From contig JAWPGT010000079.1 of NCBI GenBank assembly GCA_034638255.1, forward strand, positions 37,529 through 101,528: a stretch of DNA of 64,000 bases. Reading direction: 5' to 3'. Source of the DNA: Coprinus comatus. Its lineage: Eukaryota > Basidiomycota > Agaricomycetes > Agaricales > Agaricaceae. This document shows, piece by piece, positions 33,218 to 45,393 of this stretch. Both the position numbers and the translations under genes were made by a program. The notes under the pieces were generated by a model. That model was given only the letters and a program-made list of their open reading frames with translations. It made no database searches and was not told where the DNA came from. Position 1 is the first letter of the stretch; each line of letters starts with the position of its first letter.

Positions 33218-34790
33218 TTAAAATGAGTGTTGGTCGATAATATCAACGACGATCGAGAGAGAGTGGCCCTTTCCGACAAGATATTTCACAAGATTATCAA
33301 GCTCCTCTTTTTGACGTTCATCCAATCTCAACACCTCTAAATGAAAATGTTGTTGCAATCCGAATCTTCTGTTTCCTATCATATGGAATAAATAATCAAA
33401 CCAGAATCCATTACAATCGTAAATTTTCAGCTGGCATAGGTTTGGAAGAGCTGGGGATGCTGGATTAGGGGAATTTGTTCCAGAGAGATGCTGGTATGAG
33501 CCCATTTTCACCGGAATCTTGGGAACAATTAATAACACTAAGTTTCCGGATCTGATCTGCATGGTCTAGCAGATATTCAAAGAGGGTAAGCCAACGAGAA
33601 TCAAAATTTCCGTCGACAATAATCGTAAGCGTGGTGTGTGTGTATGGGAGTAATCGACATATCTTGGCAACATCAAGGTTTCGATCGTAGCCCTGAGCAG
33701 TAATATTAACCTCCAGTTCAAGATTTTCATTTATGGGGAATTTCATTTTATGAAACAGTACAGGTAGATGGGATGAAAGTTCCAGATGGAGTGTCCGGAG
33801 ATAATCAAGGGTGATAGTAGGTTTTTGGTCACTGTTAGGGTGTTCTACTATTACTGGCAAATGGCGTTCTCCGAACTGGAAGGATATGTACAAGTTGGTG
33901 AGAGTATGTTGACACTGAGAGAGAAGATCGAGGTAAAACAAGACACCGCCACCATATTGAATCCTGAGGGTGGTAATATGGAGAGTGGATGGAACACTAA
34001 AACCACCGTGCGACCAGTCTCGTAACGTGAGGGTCCGAAGCCGAAGTTGGTTCTCGAGGTTGATAATATGATTAGATGGAGGGGTGTTAAGTCCACCAAG
34101 TCCACCAAAGAGTGACAATGCATATGAGTATGATCCAACCGATTCGGGTTGCTCGGGGTTGACACAATTCTGTGTAATTACAGACATTGAAGAGGGAAGG
34201 GGGTGATGAAACGATAATTCTCGTATTTTCATGGCGTTGTCTTTCACAGAAAGGACTGCCATGAGTGGATCCAAAGAGTAGGCACCACTCACCAGCTCTA
34301 GCCTGAGTGGTACTGAACCTAAGTTGGTGAGCCAAAACCGAAGAAGGTTGGCCTTGTCTATCAAGTTTCTGGGTTTCAATGATAATTTTAGTTTTGACCA
34401 TAAGTCTGGGGTTGAGCAAGCCGTTTCATACCAATGACTGCAAACAGCTAACACTTGGAAAAGAGGCTGTTTGTCGTTGATATCATGGTATACATGTCGG
34501 AATATTTCGGAGAGGGTTTCCGGTGGAAGAGATTTGGTCCTTGACTGTAGCTCATTCAACCTATACCGACGATGAGCCTTTCGTAGCTTGAGCAATCGAC
34601 GGTGCTCTTCGATTGCAGTGCACTCCTCGTTGATATAGGTGATCTCGTCATCGGAGGAAGATTGTCAGAGCATAACAAACACGGGAATCCGCAGTGAGAG
34701 TGGTGGGATTGGATGACGGCGTTCTTCATCAAGCAGCAGCCTTCTCGATCCAAGATGAGCAACGTAAGGAAGATAATTCGGGACTGAAAA
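33218..34790 (-). pseudogene. F-box/LRR-like protein, copy B, frameshifted
   Basis: Homologue of 9310-10935. It keeps HCGFPCLLCSD, LPPETLSEIFRHVYHDIND, VCSHWYETACSTPDLWSKL and most leucine-rich repeats. A deletion of about 20 bp after the Cys cluster (near 34660) shifts frame, and another shift near 33470-33500 separates the last ~110 residues. No single start-to-stop frame covers the protein. Confidence 0.82.
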
Positions 34791-34814
34791 GACGCCCGGG
34801 AGAACAATGATTTC

Positions 34815-35526
34815 TACAACCCAATGGCCCGTCACATGTGACTCTTACTGTTTCTGTTCTGGCGTCTCCGGCAGGTATACACGTGTACAAAGGATTATTA
34901 TCAACATGAAGAGGTCATCTCAGTACCCCCGAGTGCAAACCTCTGCATTCCCTTTGCAAGAATCACAACGCTGTCAAATGTTGCCTTTAAATCCAAATTG
35001 CACGTTGTTGTAGAGCCTGCTCCAATATCTACAAATACTATTGGTTAGACGCCAACTAACTTCCACGACAATGAAGGACGCGGCTGTAGGCTAGAGACGG
35101 CCTTCAAGAACCCTGTATTTTAGCTTTTGAATCTTCGTAGCTGCTCCATCAGTACTTCAAGTTTATAGTACACTGCATACAGTGGGGCAACTAGATTTCG
35201 CCGGGAAGGTAGCGGGAAAGTAACGGGACGACGGGGGTGAAACGGGAAATATATGAACTGCAAGTCTGAAATTCGAATAGTATCTCATCTTTCAACATTA
35301 CTTTTACTAATAATTGAATCGTTCTTTTTTCTAATCTCATATAAAACTATGACCCCAATCCGTAACCTTCGTACTACCTCGTAACCCCCTTAACGATGAG
35401 CGTCACGTTAACACTCAAGGAGTTCAAAATCCGACGAACATACTCCTCTCTCTCAAGTTACTTAGCACTATTCGCAAGGGTACAGTTATATAGCGTTATT
35501 ACACAGCATCCGGATGAGAAACATAC
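34815..35526. other. Intergenic; contains partner block of 27708-27872
   Basis: 34815-34975 resembles 27708-27872. The rest has no recognised gene and precedes the 3' end of the DUF6697-like gene. Confidence 0.35.
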
Positions 35527-37019
35527 CTAGACTCTGCGTCTCCGTTTTATCGTACTGTTACTGATTCCTAATTTCTGGGAAGTCTTTCTTTTCCTCAAGA
35601 AACCTGGTGTAGAGGAAAGTTGTGCCTGGGACAACAAATTTTCATAAAGTTTCAAATTGAAGCCAACGCATTGTAAGCCCATGCACTCGATTTTGAGAAC
35701 ACCTTCGCGATAAAGTTTGCTGATTGTGCCTTTGTGAACGTTTGAGCATGGTGCATCAGCGTACTCCTTTGACATTGATACCTCTGCGACGATATAAGGT
35801 AACTGTAGAAATTTGACAAAGCCATGTAAATCGTAGGTAGTAACCGTAAATTAACTTACAATCTCAGGGTGCGACTCTGGCCAGTTTATTTCATGAAGTT
35901 GGATGCACCGGTAAGTTCCTCCATAGTATATACCGCCTTTTTCTTCATAAAAGAGCTCTTTCGTCTGACCGTATAAGTCACTGAAGCATGAAGTCTTGAG
36001 CCATTTCCTGGAGTAGATATCGAAAGCGTGGGTTGGTGCAATGGCAAGTGCGTGATGATTTCCTCGTTTGGAGGAGCACCATAAAGTCCTTCCTGGGAGA
36101 AACAGATACTTGTTTATGAATTCCTGTGTGTAGCCGTTCTGTGGTTATGTCCCGAGAATCAGACAAGGAAGTAGATATTGAATCAAGTTTACATACTGCA
36201 TTGAGCAGATCAGTTACGCCGACGGGCCTTCTCCCAATTTGAAAAAGCTTGCTATGATTTGGTCGATCAGGGCTCATTGGAAGGGAGCCGAGGAAATCCA
36301 TGCAATCGTTGAGCACTTTACATTCCCCACAAGTTGATTTCAACTCCCTTATAGCCGCATGTAGGGCATTAATACGCTCGGTGAGCTCATAATGACTCTA
36401 ACAGAGCTAGTGTGAGTAACGCTTTGCCCTTTCGAAGGATGGTTAATCGCTACATTACCTGCTTCAGCTTCTTCTTCTGCTCTTTCTCTCTATTGAGCTG
36501 ATCCTCAAGAGACGACAGTTGGCTTTGAAGCATCTTCACCCTATTCTCCTGTATATAACAGCGTGAGACTCGACAGGCTTATGTTGAAAGCGAAGATCTA
36601 ACCTGAGTCTATAATCAGATGTTATTAATAGAGGTATTTCGTTAGGGTAGTTGAGTATCTCACACCTTCAATTCCTTTGCTTTCTGCTTCAGAGAGGCGA
36701 GTTCCTTTTCCTTTTCGTGCTTCTCTTGCTTATATTGATTTAGTTCCTGTCGTAGTTCTTTTGCAACTCCCGCAGTGGCATCAACAGAGCTGTTTAATGA
36801 CTTAACATGAGATTGACTGTATTCCTTCTTGTTTTTTGCTACCTTCAATCCTGATCAGTGATGCTTTATGAATGAACGAAGGCAGCATCATACTCCTAAC
36901 TCTAGCTCAGAAACTTTTCTCTTCGTTAACACCAGTTCTTTTCCAAGGAGATTGGCTAGTTCCTTGGCTGCTTGAGCACTGATTTCATCGTCTGCCGACT
37001 TCTGGCTGCTGGAAGTCAT
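35527..37019 (-). CDS. Coiled-coil protein with DUF6697-like domain, copy 1
   Basis: From ATG 37019 (MTSSSQKSADDEISAQ): Lys/Glu-rich coiled-coil exons (SELELG joined to VAKNKKEYSQSHVKSL; LEDQLNREKEQKKKLK; LTERINALHAAIRELK), then the domain YLFLPGRTLWCSS, KTSCFSDLYGQTKELFY and GGIYYGGTYRC, and the C-terminal signature LKIECMGLQCVGFNLKLY. Introns are 50-60 nt with normal ends; the stop is at 35527. The end signature and the GxYxGxY core match the basidiomycete DUF6697 family as I recall it; its function is unknown. Head-to-tail with a diverged paralogue at 37187-38610. Confidence 0.6.
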
Positions 37020-37186
37020 TATGGAGAGGGTGAGAGAGCAACTTAAAAATATATAGATACCTAGAATTTATATCTTGCGAAAAAAGTTGACACTGTCGTT
37101 CTGGGTTTGATCCGTTCTGACTAAGTTCCGATTTTGGACTGAGAATGACTATACTTATTCGACTCGCCACTTGGTTACGATTATAG

Positions 37187-38610
37187 TTATCTAATGCGCT
37201 TGAAATGTTGAACCAATGCAGAGTACATCTTCTCATCGAATCCAAGGCATTGGAGAACTAAGCAATCAAACGATATGACTCCATCTATGACCAGCCTCTC
37301 TACAACTTGTGTATCAGCACGGGTATTAGAGAAAGGTAATAGCGCCTCGAGCGCCTGAATTATAACCTGAGAGTACGCATGAGGTAAATATAAACTGCGT
37401 TGAAACAATGAAAATACCTGACACTCACAAAGTTGCGATGTTCACAAGAAACATCTGTGAAACAATGTGGCTTGAGACGGCGGAGGCGATAGAGGCCTTG
37501 GTAGTAAATAAAGGACTTCCGTCTATGAAATATGTGATATGACCTCCCATCTACTTTGTTAAAAAGCAGATCGTATTCCCTTTTTATCGGAGCATCCACG
37601 TTGCACTTAGGAAAAAACGTTATCCCATGATAGCCGCGCCAGACCAATCGCTCTGGGTGATAGTGTGAATGGTCGATATAGCTAAAATTCTCTTATTAAA
37701 TAATGTTCATGTCGAGTTTCAGAATGATTCACCTATCAAGGCCAGCCTACATATGTCACATATTAAAGCGAGACCTTATCTTCAGAGAATAGTGGACGTA
37801 CGCCATGAAGAACACCATCGAGGCTCTCCCAAGCATGCGCAATTGGATAGAGATCTCTGACACTTGGGTATTTGAATATTCTTGGGAAGGTGGCAATAGC
37901 TTGCAAGTATTGATACTTCTGTTCTACGATTCGTTGTTCTATCCCTTGTTTTTCTTCTGTCATCTTTGTGATCTCGTCCTCCAGTCTCTTATTCTTCTGC
38001 ATTAATGTCAGTTGAAGAATATTTGTGTACCAATTTCGACTTACCGACTCCCACGACGATATGCGTTGTTGCAGCTTCTTACTCTTTTCGATATAAGATT
38101 CCAGCCGCGACGCCAAGCAGCCAGAATCATCCTGATATTGGAAGCCACATAGTCTTCTTCGTATCAAACGTCGAAAAACTAGGGTACGACTCACCTTAGA
38201 TGTGGAATTCGTTTCTAAGAACTGCAATCATATATCGTCTTGGAACTGAGGCTTATAAGTTAAAATAATATACACTTACCTGTTCCAACTCTAAGACATT
38301 GTCCTGGAGTGCATTGATCTCATTCGTAAGAAAAGAGTTCTCGTGGGCGTCTTTCTCTGCTTGAATCGTCAAAGCATTTACTAGTATCTCTCCTGCTTGT
38401 AGGCGGCGTTGTATATCAAAGGGTTCTTCGCTTAACAGGGCCTGTTGTACTTGAGCCTGTCAAAACTCAGTAAAGGAGGAAAGACCAACTGACTCTTGTC
38501 TTTGAAAGCTGAGTCTCAAGATCAGGTATTTGTGATTGTAGAACGGTTATCTCGGATTTCATAACTCGTATGGCTTCTTGAATAACTTCAGGGCTGTTGA
38601 GAAAATCCAT
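37187..38610 (-). CDS. Coiled-coil protein with DUF6697-like domain, copy 2
   Basis: ATG 38610 (MDFLNSPEVIQEAIRVM). Coiled-coil exons (ITVLQSQIPDLETQLSK; LTNEINALQDNVLELEQ; LESYIEKSKKLQQRISS; RLEDEITKMTEEKQGIEQR) lead into KREYDLLFNKVDGRSYHIF, FIYYQGLYRLRRL and the terminal signature FDCLVLQCLGFDEKMYSALV. Same exon logic as copy 1. An upstream ATG at 38748 opens a Ser/Asp-rich frame that ends without joining, so 38610 is preferred. Separated from copy 1 by 167 bp. Confidence 0.58.
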
Positions 38611-38942
38611 GAGGAATGCAGAAAGAGGTGGAGGAGAATTGCGCGGGATGCGTTATTAGTACTGCGCTTCTTTTGGCGCTCGGACTCTAATATCAAATAA
38701 ACTTCTTCGTTACCACCACCATCAATATCCCGATCGTTAGATTCGGACATACGCTAAGTACCGCTACACCAGTATCAATTACCCGGGGAGTGTTTACTGC
38801 GATAATACATTTACCATAGTACTATTGTGTTTACATTGCTACTATTGAGATAAAAGTCCGTGAAAAATATAACTAGAGAGATTGAACAAGTTGACAACAA
38901 TTGGATGATTGTCGTTTACGCGTTTACGTATGGCAGTGACAG

Positions 38943-39785
38943 TTAGAGCTTCGACATAACAGGTTGCATCTTGTTAAGAAATGCTGAAGCAATGATTCTT
39001 CCCGTATCTCTATCTATGATCTACCACATCTCCGTTAGTAACTGGATTCATCAATGTCAATGCGGATACTTTACCTCACACCTAGAAGTCATTACCCTTC
39101 CACCCAAAGCTATAGAAGTGCTAAAGATTTGAAGGTGTGTACCTCTGGCCATACATTTTTAATAAATGAAATTGAAATTAACGAGTTGGGTTCTTACATT
39201 GGTGCTGGTGCATGAAACAACACGTTCATGGATTGAGTAACCCCTACTCCATTCACATTTTGGGCCAAACCAAGGACGACAAGCGGGGTACTACAACAGC
39301 TGGTGGATCACAAATCACATCAGTATAACTTAGCCCATCAAGTAGCTCGTTACACGACTTGCTTGTCGATAAGATATGCCACACAACCCCCGTGTAACAT
39401 GCCGGCGCCATTAAGCATATCTATTTTCGTGTGAGGCCACTCAGTAAGACGTCCGGTCATTCGGCAACTAGACAAGAACCACATCCCACGCACCTTTCGT
39501 CACCACTAATTCAGCGACCGTAGTTGCCTCGAGTCTACCGTTCCTTTCTTGCTTGCGATCCACACTGATATCGGTAAAAGTGACTGATTTGCCGACTTTG
39601 TAACCAAATGTATCTTCGTTACCGACGCCATATGAGATATAGGTGTTTAAGTTGAGTTGCTTTATAAAGTCTGGTGCGTTTCCTCCCACTTGGGAAATAT
39701 CACCATGATTTGGCAAAGAAGCAGGGTCAACCCAAGCCTTGGAGAGGGAAGAAGGCTTCGTTGCTTGTGGAATGTCTGAGCGCAT
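38943..39785 (-). CDS. Hotdog-fold thioesterase (4HBT/PaaI-like acyl-CoA thioesterase)
   Basis: Hydrolyses acyl-CoA thioesters; substrate not predictable. Exons in order: MRSDIPQATKPSS...SYGVGNEDTFGYKVGKSV; then MLNGAGMLHGGCVAYLID (the HGG loop that positions the thioester and the hotdog helix); LVVLGLAQNVNGVGVTQSM and NVLFHAPAP; GTHLQIFSTSIALGGRVMTS; and DRDTGRIIASAFLNKMQP, ending at TAA 38943. The arrangement fits fungal single-hotdog thioesterases. The junction between the first and second exon is uncertain. An ATG at 39785 is used; an upstream open stretch (39944-40141) could supply a leader exon. Confidence 0.72.
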
Positions 39786-40915
39786 GGAGGGCAAGTTTGA
39801 AAGAGGGGAGAAATGTGGGGAGAAAGCAACGCCCAAGGATATGCGAAAGAAGGGAAGTCGAAGTGTGATGAGAATGCTTCAGATAGAGCTCTTGTAGTCC
39901 TAGGGCAGGCCAGAAAATGCACGTCTTCAGGCAGGTACGGTTCTTAGCGCTTAGAAAAGAATTCTGAGAGCTTAGAAAAAAGGAAACTCACCACGTGTAT
40001 GGATAAATCAGGGGATTGCATCGCAGTGCTGAGAGATAATAGGGGTGGCCTTTCTGCGGATCGCTGTAAGAGACTCAAACGGACCGTACACATATTACCC
40101 ATTACGAACATCAGGAAGCAGGAAAACACCCGAGGATTCATTCAACTTCTTCAACCTCGCCGTGTGAAAGCCGGTCTCCTACAGACCAACTTTAGGCTTA
40201 GCTTTACATAGTACTTTAGCAACAGCCATTTTTAACGCCTAATTACTATACATAACCTACTAAGTACGTGGAGTAATAAATTATTGGCATAGAAACAGTT
40301 ACATTTGCTCTTCCGCATCGACTAGTACTGCTAGTACTTGAGTACCCCGCAGTCAACACTAGCCCTTACTAGACCCTACTAGCCCCGTGTCTTAAATCCG
40401 TCCCATTAGCTCAAGGTTGCATGTGAAGAAGATGGTGGAAAAGTTAAGGACCTGAGTAAGGTGACAGTGAATTTGGTTTACGCATTCTAAAAGGAGTGTT
40501 CTCTCCCAGAACCCACTCAAAAACACGGTCTAGAATATTTTGGAGGGCACCGCGCATGTGAGGAGATTAAGCCTCACTTGTGAGTAAGATCATCTTTTAT
40601 GGGAACAAGAAGTTCAATGTTTTCTCCTCCCTTCAGGTAAAACGTCATAGAAATATTAATAAATGTCTAGTAGGGTCTCTCGAATTGACCTCGTAGACCA
40701 TTTTCGGACCCTTCTCAACCCCGCAGGCCTCGGAGAAAACATCATCTTGCACCAGGAACATTCCTAGAGAGTATAATTTTAACTATATATCAAGGGTTGG
40801 TACAAAGATGACATCGTCATCATCCGATTCTGACCTACACCAAATATATATATTCTAAATTTCTCTTCCGAATTTTTTCATGGTAACAGTCGTCCCTACT
40901 ATATTTAAAGCTGAA
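39786..40915. other. Intergenic region
   Basis: No recognised gene apart from a possible leader exon of the thioesterase around 39944-40141 (minus). Confidence 0.35.
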
Positions 40916-42846
40916 CTAGGACTCCAGAACAGCTTCTCCACACCGATTCTTGAAAAACACGATGTCGCCTTCATCGTCAACGAAAATACACTGTGTAAAT
41001 GACCTCCAAAGTGCATATAAAACAGGCTATCATGATGTCATTTGAGTCCCTGTGATTTATCATTGAAGAAGATAAATTACCGTAGAGTCATAGTTGTAGT
41101 AATCCCCAAGGACCGGTTTGATGGCTTCTGTAACAGCGGGTAGATTATCTACGGCAAAATCAAGATTAATTCATCACGGAACAACAAGAAATCAAAGAGC
41201 ACTGCTAGTCACCTACAGAATGGAATTTGTGTAAAGAAATGATGAGCGACATGGTCCGTGCTGATCTAACGGAGGACGTTAGTTCTCTTACTATAGAGTT
41301 GCATCTGAACTGAAGGATGGGACTTACATTGTGTAAAAAGAAGCGACCAGCCCAACCAAAGATAGGTCGATCTACAGTTGCTAAAGCTCCTCGAGCAAAA
41401 GACCATTGATCCTGAAGCTAATATGAGTACCTTAGAAAAGAGAACTCGTTAGATTGCCTTACCTTTCGGTAGTACGGGACCGTAGGGTCACTATGTTGTA
41501 GATAGGTAAACATGACGAGCCTTGGGGATATTAATATTACCATTTAGGTAAAGGGCGACGGGTCCTCCTACCAATTGTGAGCGAACTTGAACACGATATT
41601 AGTGATTGGGTTAATAAAAATTGTTATCCAACGTACAAACCAAGGTAATAAGTAGAATCTCCATAAAGCATCCCAGCCAACCATCTGAACATAAATGTAG
41701 AGGAGAAATAGCATTGTCGTAACCGCGATGTCCGAGATGACAACGAGCGATCCTGAGTTTAGATTAAGGCAATCGTTCAGCATTCTTGACAGATAATACG
41801 TACGTTCTTCTTGTCGAAATAGCTGACACGAAGGTCTATAATGCTAGACAAGGAGACTATGATGAGATTGGGTGTAATGAAAACAGTGATTTTACTTTAC
41901 ACTAGTTCTAGGAGGATATTTTGGGTTTCCTTTCCTGTTGTGCCTACATTCGCCTTGCGAGTCAGTGAGTCGAGCAACCTAGCAGATTATACAAAGATTA
42001 CAGAAGGTACAATTGAAATCCGCTATTAAAACTTGAGCATATATGAATCAAAAATCAATTATCAAGACGTACAAGAATTGACGAATGAATAGCTTAAACA
42101 GAGTAAAGACCGGAATTTCATCAAACATTGCCATTTCCGAGTGTTTCTGTCCTTCTTTTAATCGCTTAATATCGGTTCTCACAGGTGGAATGTATGTCTC
42201 ATCTCTTTCTAGGTCATTCGTATATTTCTATATACACGAATTAGAAAAGACAAATTAAAAATTAAACGACTGCGTACATGATGAGAACGGTGAGTAGCGC
42301 GCCACGAGTAGAAAGGCGTCAAGACAAAACTATGAAGGACCAGTCCAAGAGTAGAGTTAACCCAGCGATATGGCGAAAGTGCATTGTGACCAGCCTAATT
42401 GAAAATAAATTATTGTTCATTTACTTCGAGAAAATAATAAAAAACAGACTTCATGACCTGATGGAACACATTTAGGGTCATCCAAAAGGCTGAATCGTGA
42501 CTGACTTACCTAGACACCATATTCCAGCCAATGCCATTCCTTGCCAACCCCAGAAACATAACCATGTGAGAGGCCGCAGGATAAAACGCACGCAGTATTG
42601 ATGGTCAACAAGATTCTCCATTAATACCAGGAAGCTTGGAATTCTTTGTGCACACAAGTGGAATGTTAATGTGATTAGGATGTGTCTGATTATGAAGAAT
42701 AAGCTCTTCGAAGTTGAACGTTCAAAGAGATGGCGAGGAACGGCATCGTGTAATTGTTTTATCGATATATCTGGTGGTATGAATTTATTCTTGACCTTGC
42801 GTGCTTCGAATTCTGGTCCATCCCGGAAGATGTTGAACCAAGCCAT
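40916..42846 (-). CDS. Delta-12 fatty acid desaturase (FAD2-like) with microexons
   Basis: ER membrane di-iron desaturase that converts oleate to linoleate (family knowledge). From ATG 42846: MAWFNIFRDGPEFEARKV, FIPPDISIKQLHDAVPRHLF, WGWQGMALAGIWCLGHEAGH (His box 1), YSWRATHRSHH (box 2), KYTNDLERDETYIPP, LVVISDIAVTTMLFLLY, LVMFTYLQHSDPTVPYY, QWSFARGALATVDRPIFGW, FLHN and DHVAHHFF (box 3), ending CGEAVLES at TAG 40916. All three His boxes are present. At least eleven exons are needed, including microexons of 8 nt (42450-42457, completing Gly and encoding His-Glu of box 1), 14 nt (41572-41585) and 21 nt (42002-42022). Each junction is a GT..AG intron and restores the family consensus. Confidence 0.9.
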
Positions 42847-43984
42847 GATATGATAAGACCAAAGACAATAGAGTGAATTCGAGCTCCAAAGGATGGTGAT
42901 GATGGTGTATCACTGCAAATAACTTCTAGTAATAACTTATAAGCCGAGATATATACAATGCGAAAGAAAATGAAGGCTTATTTCTTACTACGAGCTCCAG
43001 CAAGAGGATCATGGGGTAACGATTCTCTCTTTTTCTCCGTTGACATGAAGTGGTCGTGTTTAGAAGTTCCTAGTTAACGTAATCACTCAGAACGGATTGA
43101 CGCGAGACTCGGACTCGGTCACTGGCACATCAAACGTTCGGTGGTTTCTAACGATGGTGCCAGTGTTCTCGCTCAATTCTCTCATTAGTATAGGAAACGT
43201 TGAAAGGTATGGATGTCGGAACTCGACTAACAGTGCGAGTTCTTCAAGTTTGTGTGTCATAAAATTTCCTCGCCGACGAGTCCAAGAATCCATCCGAGTC
43301 GCCGACTAAAGTCTAAAGAGGCAAGTAACATTCTTGGATAAATACTGCCCTGCTCGGAGAACTTCTACTTCTCTAGGGCGGCAAGTTACTTTGAAGTGAA
43401 CGGAGTTCGTCACGGCAATCAATTCGCCGGGCCTACATACCTCAAGCCAACTCCACTTGGAGCTACGTAGTAAGTTACGTTTACACGTTGTACAACCTTT
43501 AATAAGCTTTGCTCCACTTGTTCCTGGTAACAGCTACTATGAATCTTCCCTTGTGGAGGAGCCTCGAGGACTAAAGCGGAGATTCGAGATTGAAAAAAGG
43601 GATGGGCAATAGAACTTCTTCAAAGTGCTTCCGTTCTGATGTGTACCAAGGCCTTGAATGAACTGGGTGGCAGACATGCATCTGCATACACCACGCGTCA
43701 GACATGTATTAAATACGAAAACCTGTCCGTCAGATATATATTAATTTGTACGTATTCCGTATGTTTCGCAAAGGTGTCAAATACAAAGAAAAATAGAGGT
43801 ACATTACTTGTCGCACCAAATTTGACTAGGGAACATCAAGTCAAAGTCGAAAGTTAGTGCAGACGGAGATAAGAAGCAAAAACAAATAGCGTAGCCTGAT
43901 AGAAATAAGAATGATGTAGTATGTCAGAATTTAGAACTAATGAACGACTAGTAGAAAGTAGATAGGAATGGAGTTTTTTTTTTA
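42847..43984. other. Intergenic region
   Basis: No recognised gene. A 68-codon frame on the minus strand at 43087-43293 has no known motif. Confidence 0.35.
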
Positions 43985-45393
43985 CTATGAACGAGATTGC
44001 TGCCATTTAGAAATAGATCCCCATAGTCTCTTAACGGAAATCCTCCTCGTCTTCAATTTCGTTGTTGTTTCAAAACTAGTCCCTTTAGCTTGTTCCCCCT
44101 GTCCAATTACAGTAGTAGTAATTGCATTCAAGTCAAACTTGGAAATTATGATACCAATACCAAGTTCTTGATGAGTTTCAACGGTGTCAACAATCATCTT
44201 CTCTTGTATAGGAGTATCAGCTTGAGCGACGGCAGGTTTTAGACCGGTCAATGATTGACTGCGAACATCATTGCTAAATAATCTGATGGAACGAAGACCT
44301 GGTAAACTCCTAATCCGTGCCAATGGTCCATTCGGAGAATGCGTAGCACCATTGGAAGTATCTATGGGACTTTCTTCATACCGATATTCATTGGTTTCAT
44401 CTCCTTCCGCGATGGTAGTAATGTTCGATGAAGTAGTGACACTCGAAGCTGAACTTCCTCGTGGATAGGACGAATCCAAACTTTCCGAAGACGAAGTGAA
44501 ACTATTCGTCGGACTCCTATTGATTGGGTAGCTCAAACTATCTTGCGGGAAGTTAGTGGGGCTGAGTGAAGTGGAGGGATTGGGGGGATGGTTATTATCG
44601 TTCCAGTAAAGTCGCGTCGTTGCCGCTTTGGAAACTAGTAGTTAGATTTTGTTGAGAATATGATTGACGTTTGTGTTGTTTGGCTGACACGGGGAGGACG
44701 ACATTTGAGGATCCAAGACCTAGACGCGTGAACTTTGGAGTCACTTCATATGTATTTGAAGTTAGCCACGAGTTGTCTGTTGGATCATGAGCTTTAGGGA
44801 GGGGATGTTCAGGTACTTGAGCGGAATTGTAAATCTTGACATTTTGGGAACGTCCATCTGCACTTTTGGATTGTCGAGCACCTGATGGCTGTTCGGATTT
44901 ATGGGTCGTTTCTTGTTTGATACTTCCAGAAGTGAATACAGAAGTGAAAGACTTTTTGAGAGACGGTGAGGTAGTTGAAGGAAATAGTGTAAACCGCGAC
45001 TCGCACGGAGTTTCAGCACTCTTGGGCCTTGCAAGTTGTGCTGGAGGTGGAAGAAGGGAGAGAAGGTTTGGCGTTGATGATATTTTGTTCGGCCTATTTT
45101 CGTCTTCTTCTTTCACCTCAGGGATAGAGGAATCCAATTGAAGTGCTGGTCCCGCCAGCGGAGATGAACGGAGTGGTTTTCGATTTCGAGTCGGGTTCAT
45201 GGAAGAACGTTGACCTGAAAATGGAGGGTGCAGGGAAGAGTCTACCACGAGCAATCCACGATTGGGCGGTACCATTGACTGTAAGGCTCGGAGGTAAATG
45301 TCGTTTCATGATGTTACATTTGTAATAGTATGTTGGTATACATACCAAAGGACGGTCAATGTGGTGGGAATGGGAGGGTGTTGGTACAAGCAT
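43985..45393 (-). CDS. Ser/Pro/Thr-rich protein of unknown function, possible frameshift
   Basis: ATG 45393 (MLVPTPSHSHHIDRPL), a 67-nt intron (GTATGT...TTACAG), then SMVPPNRGLLVVDSSLHPPF and a long low-complexity region, stopping at LLER near 44595. A second Ser-rich frame, open from about 44620 down to 43985 and containing YPINRSPTNSFTSSSESLDS and a basic C-terminus, continues in another phase. Either a short intron, a one-base indel near 44600 or two separate genes explains this. No domain recognised; the composition suggests an intrinsically disordered regulatory protein. Confidence 0.45.

Noticed and set aside
44836..45141. 101-codon plus-strand frame
   Set aside because: Antisense shadow of the Ser/Pro-rich minus-strand gene with no domain of its own.
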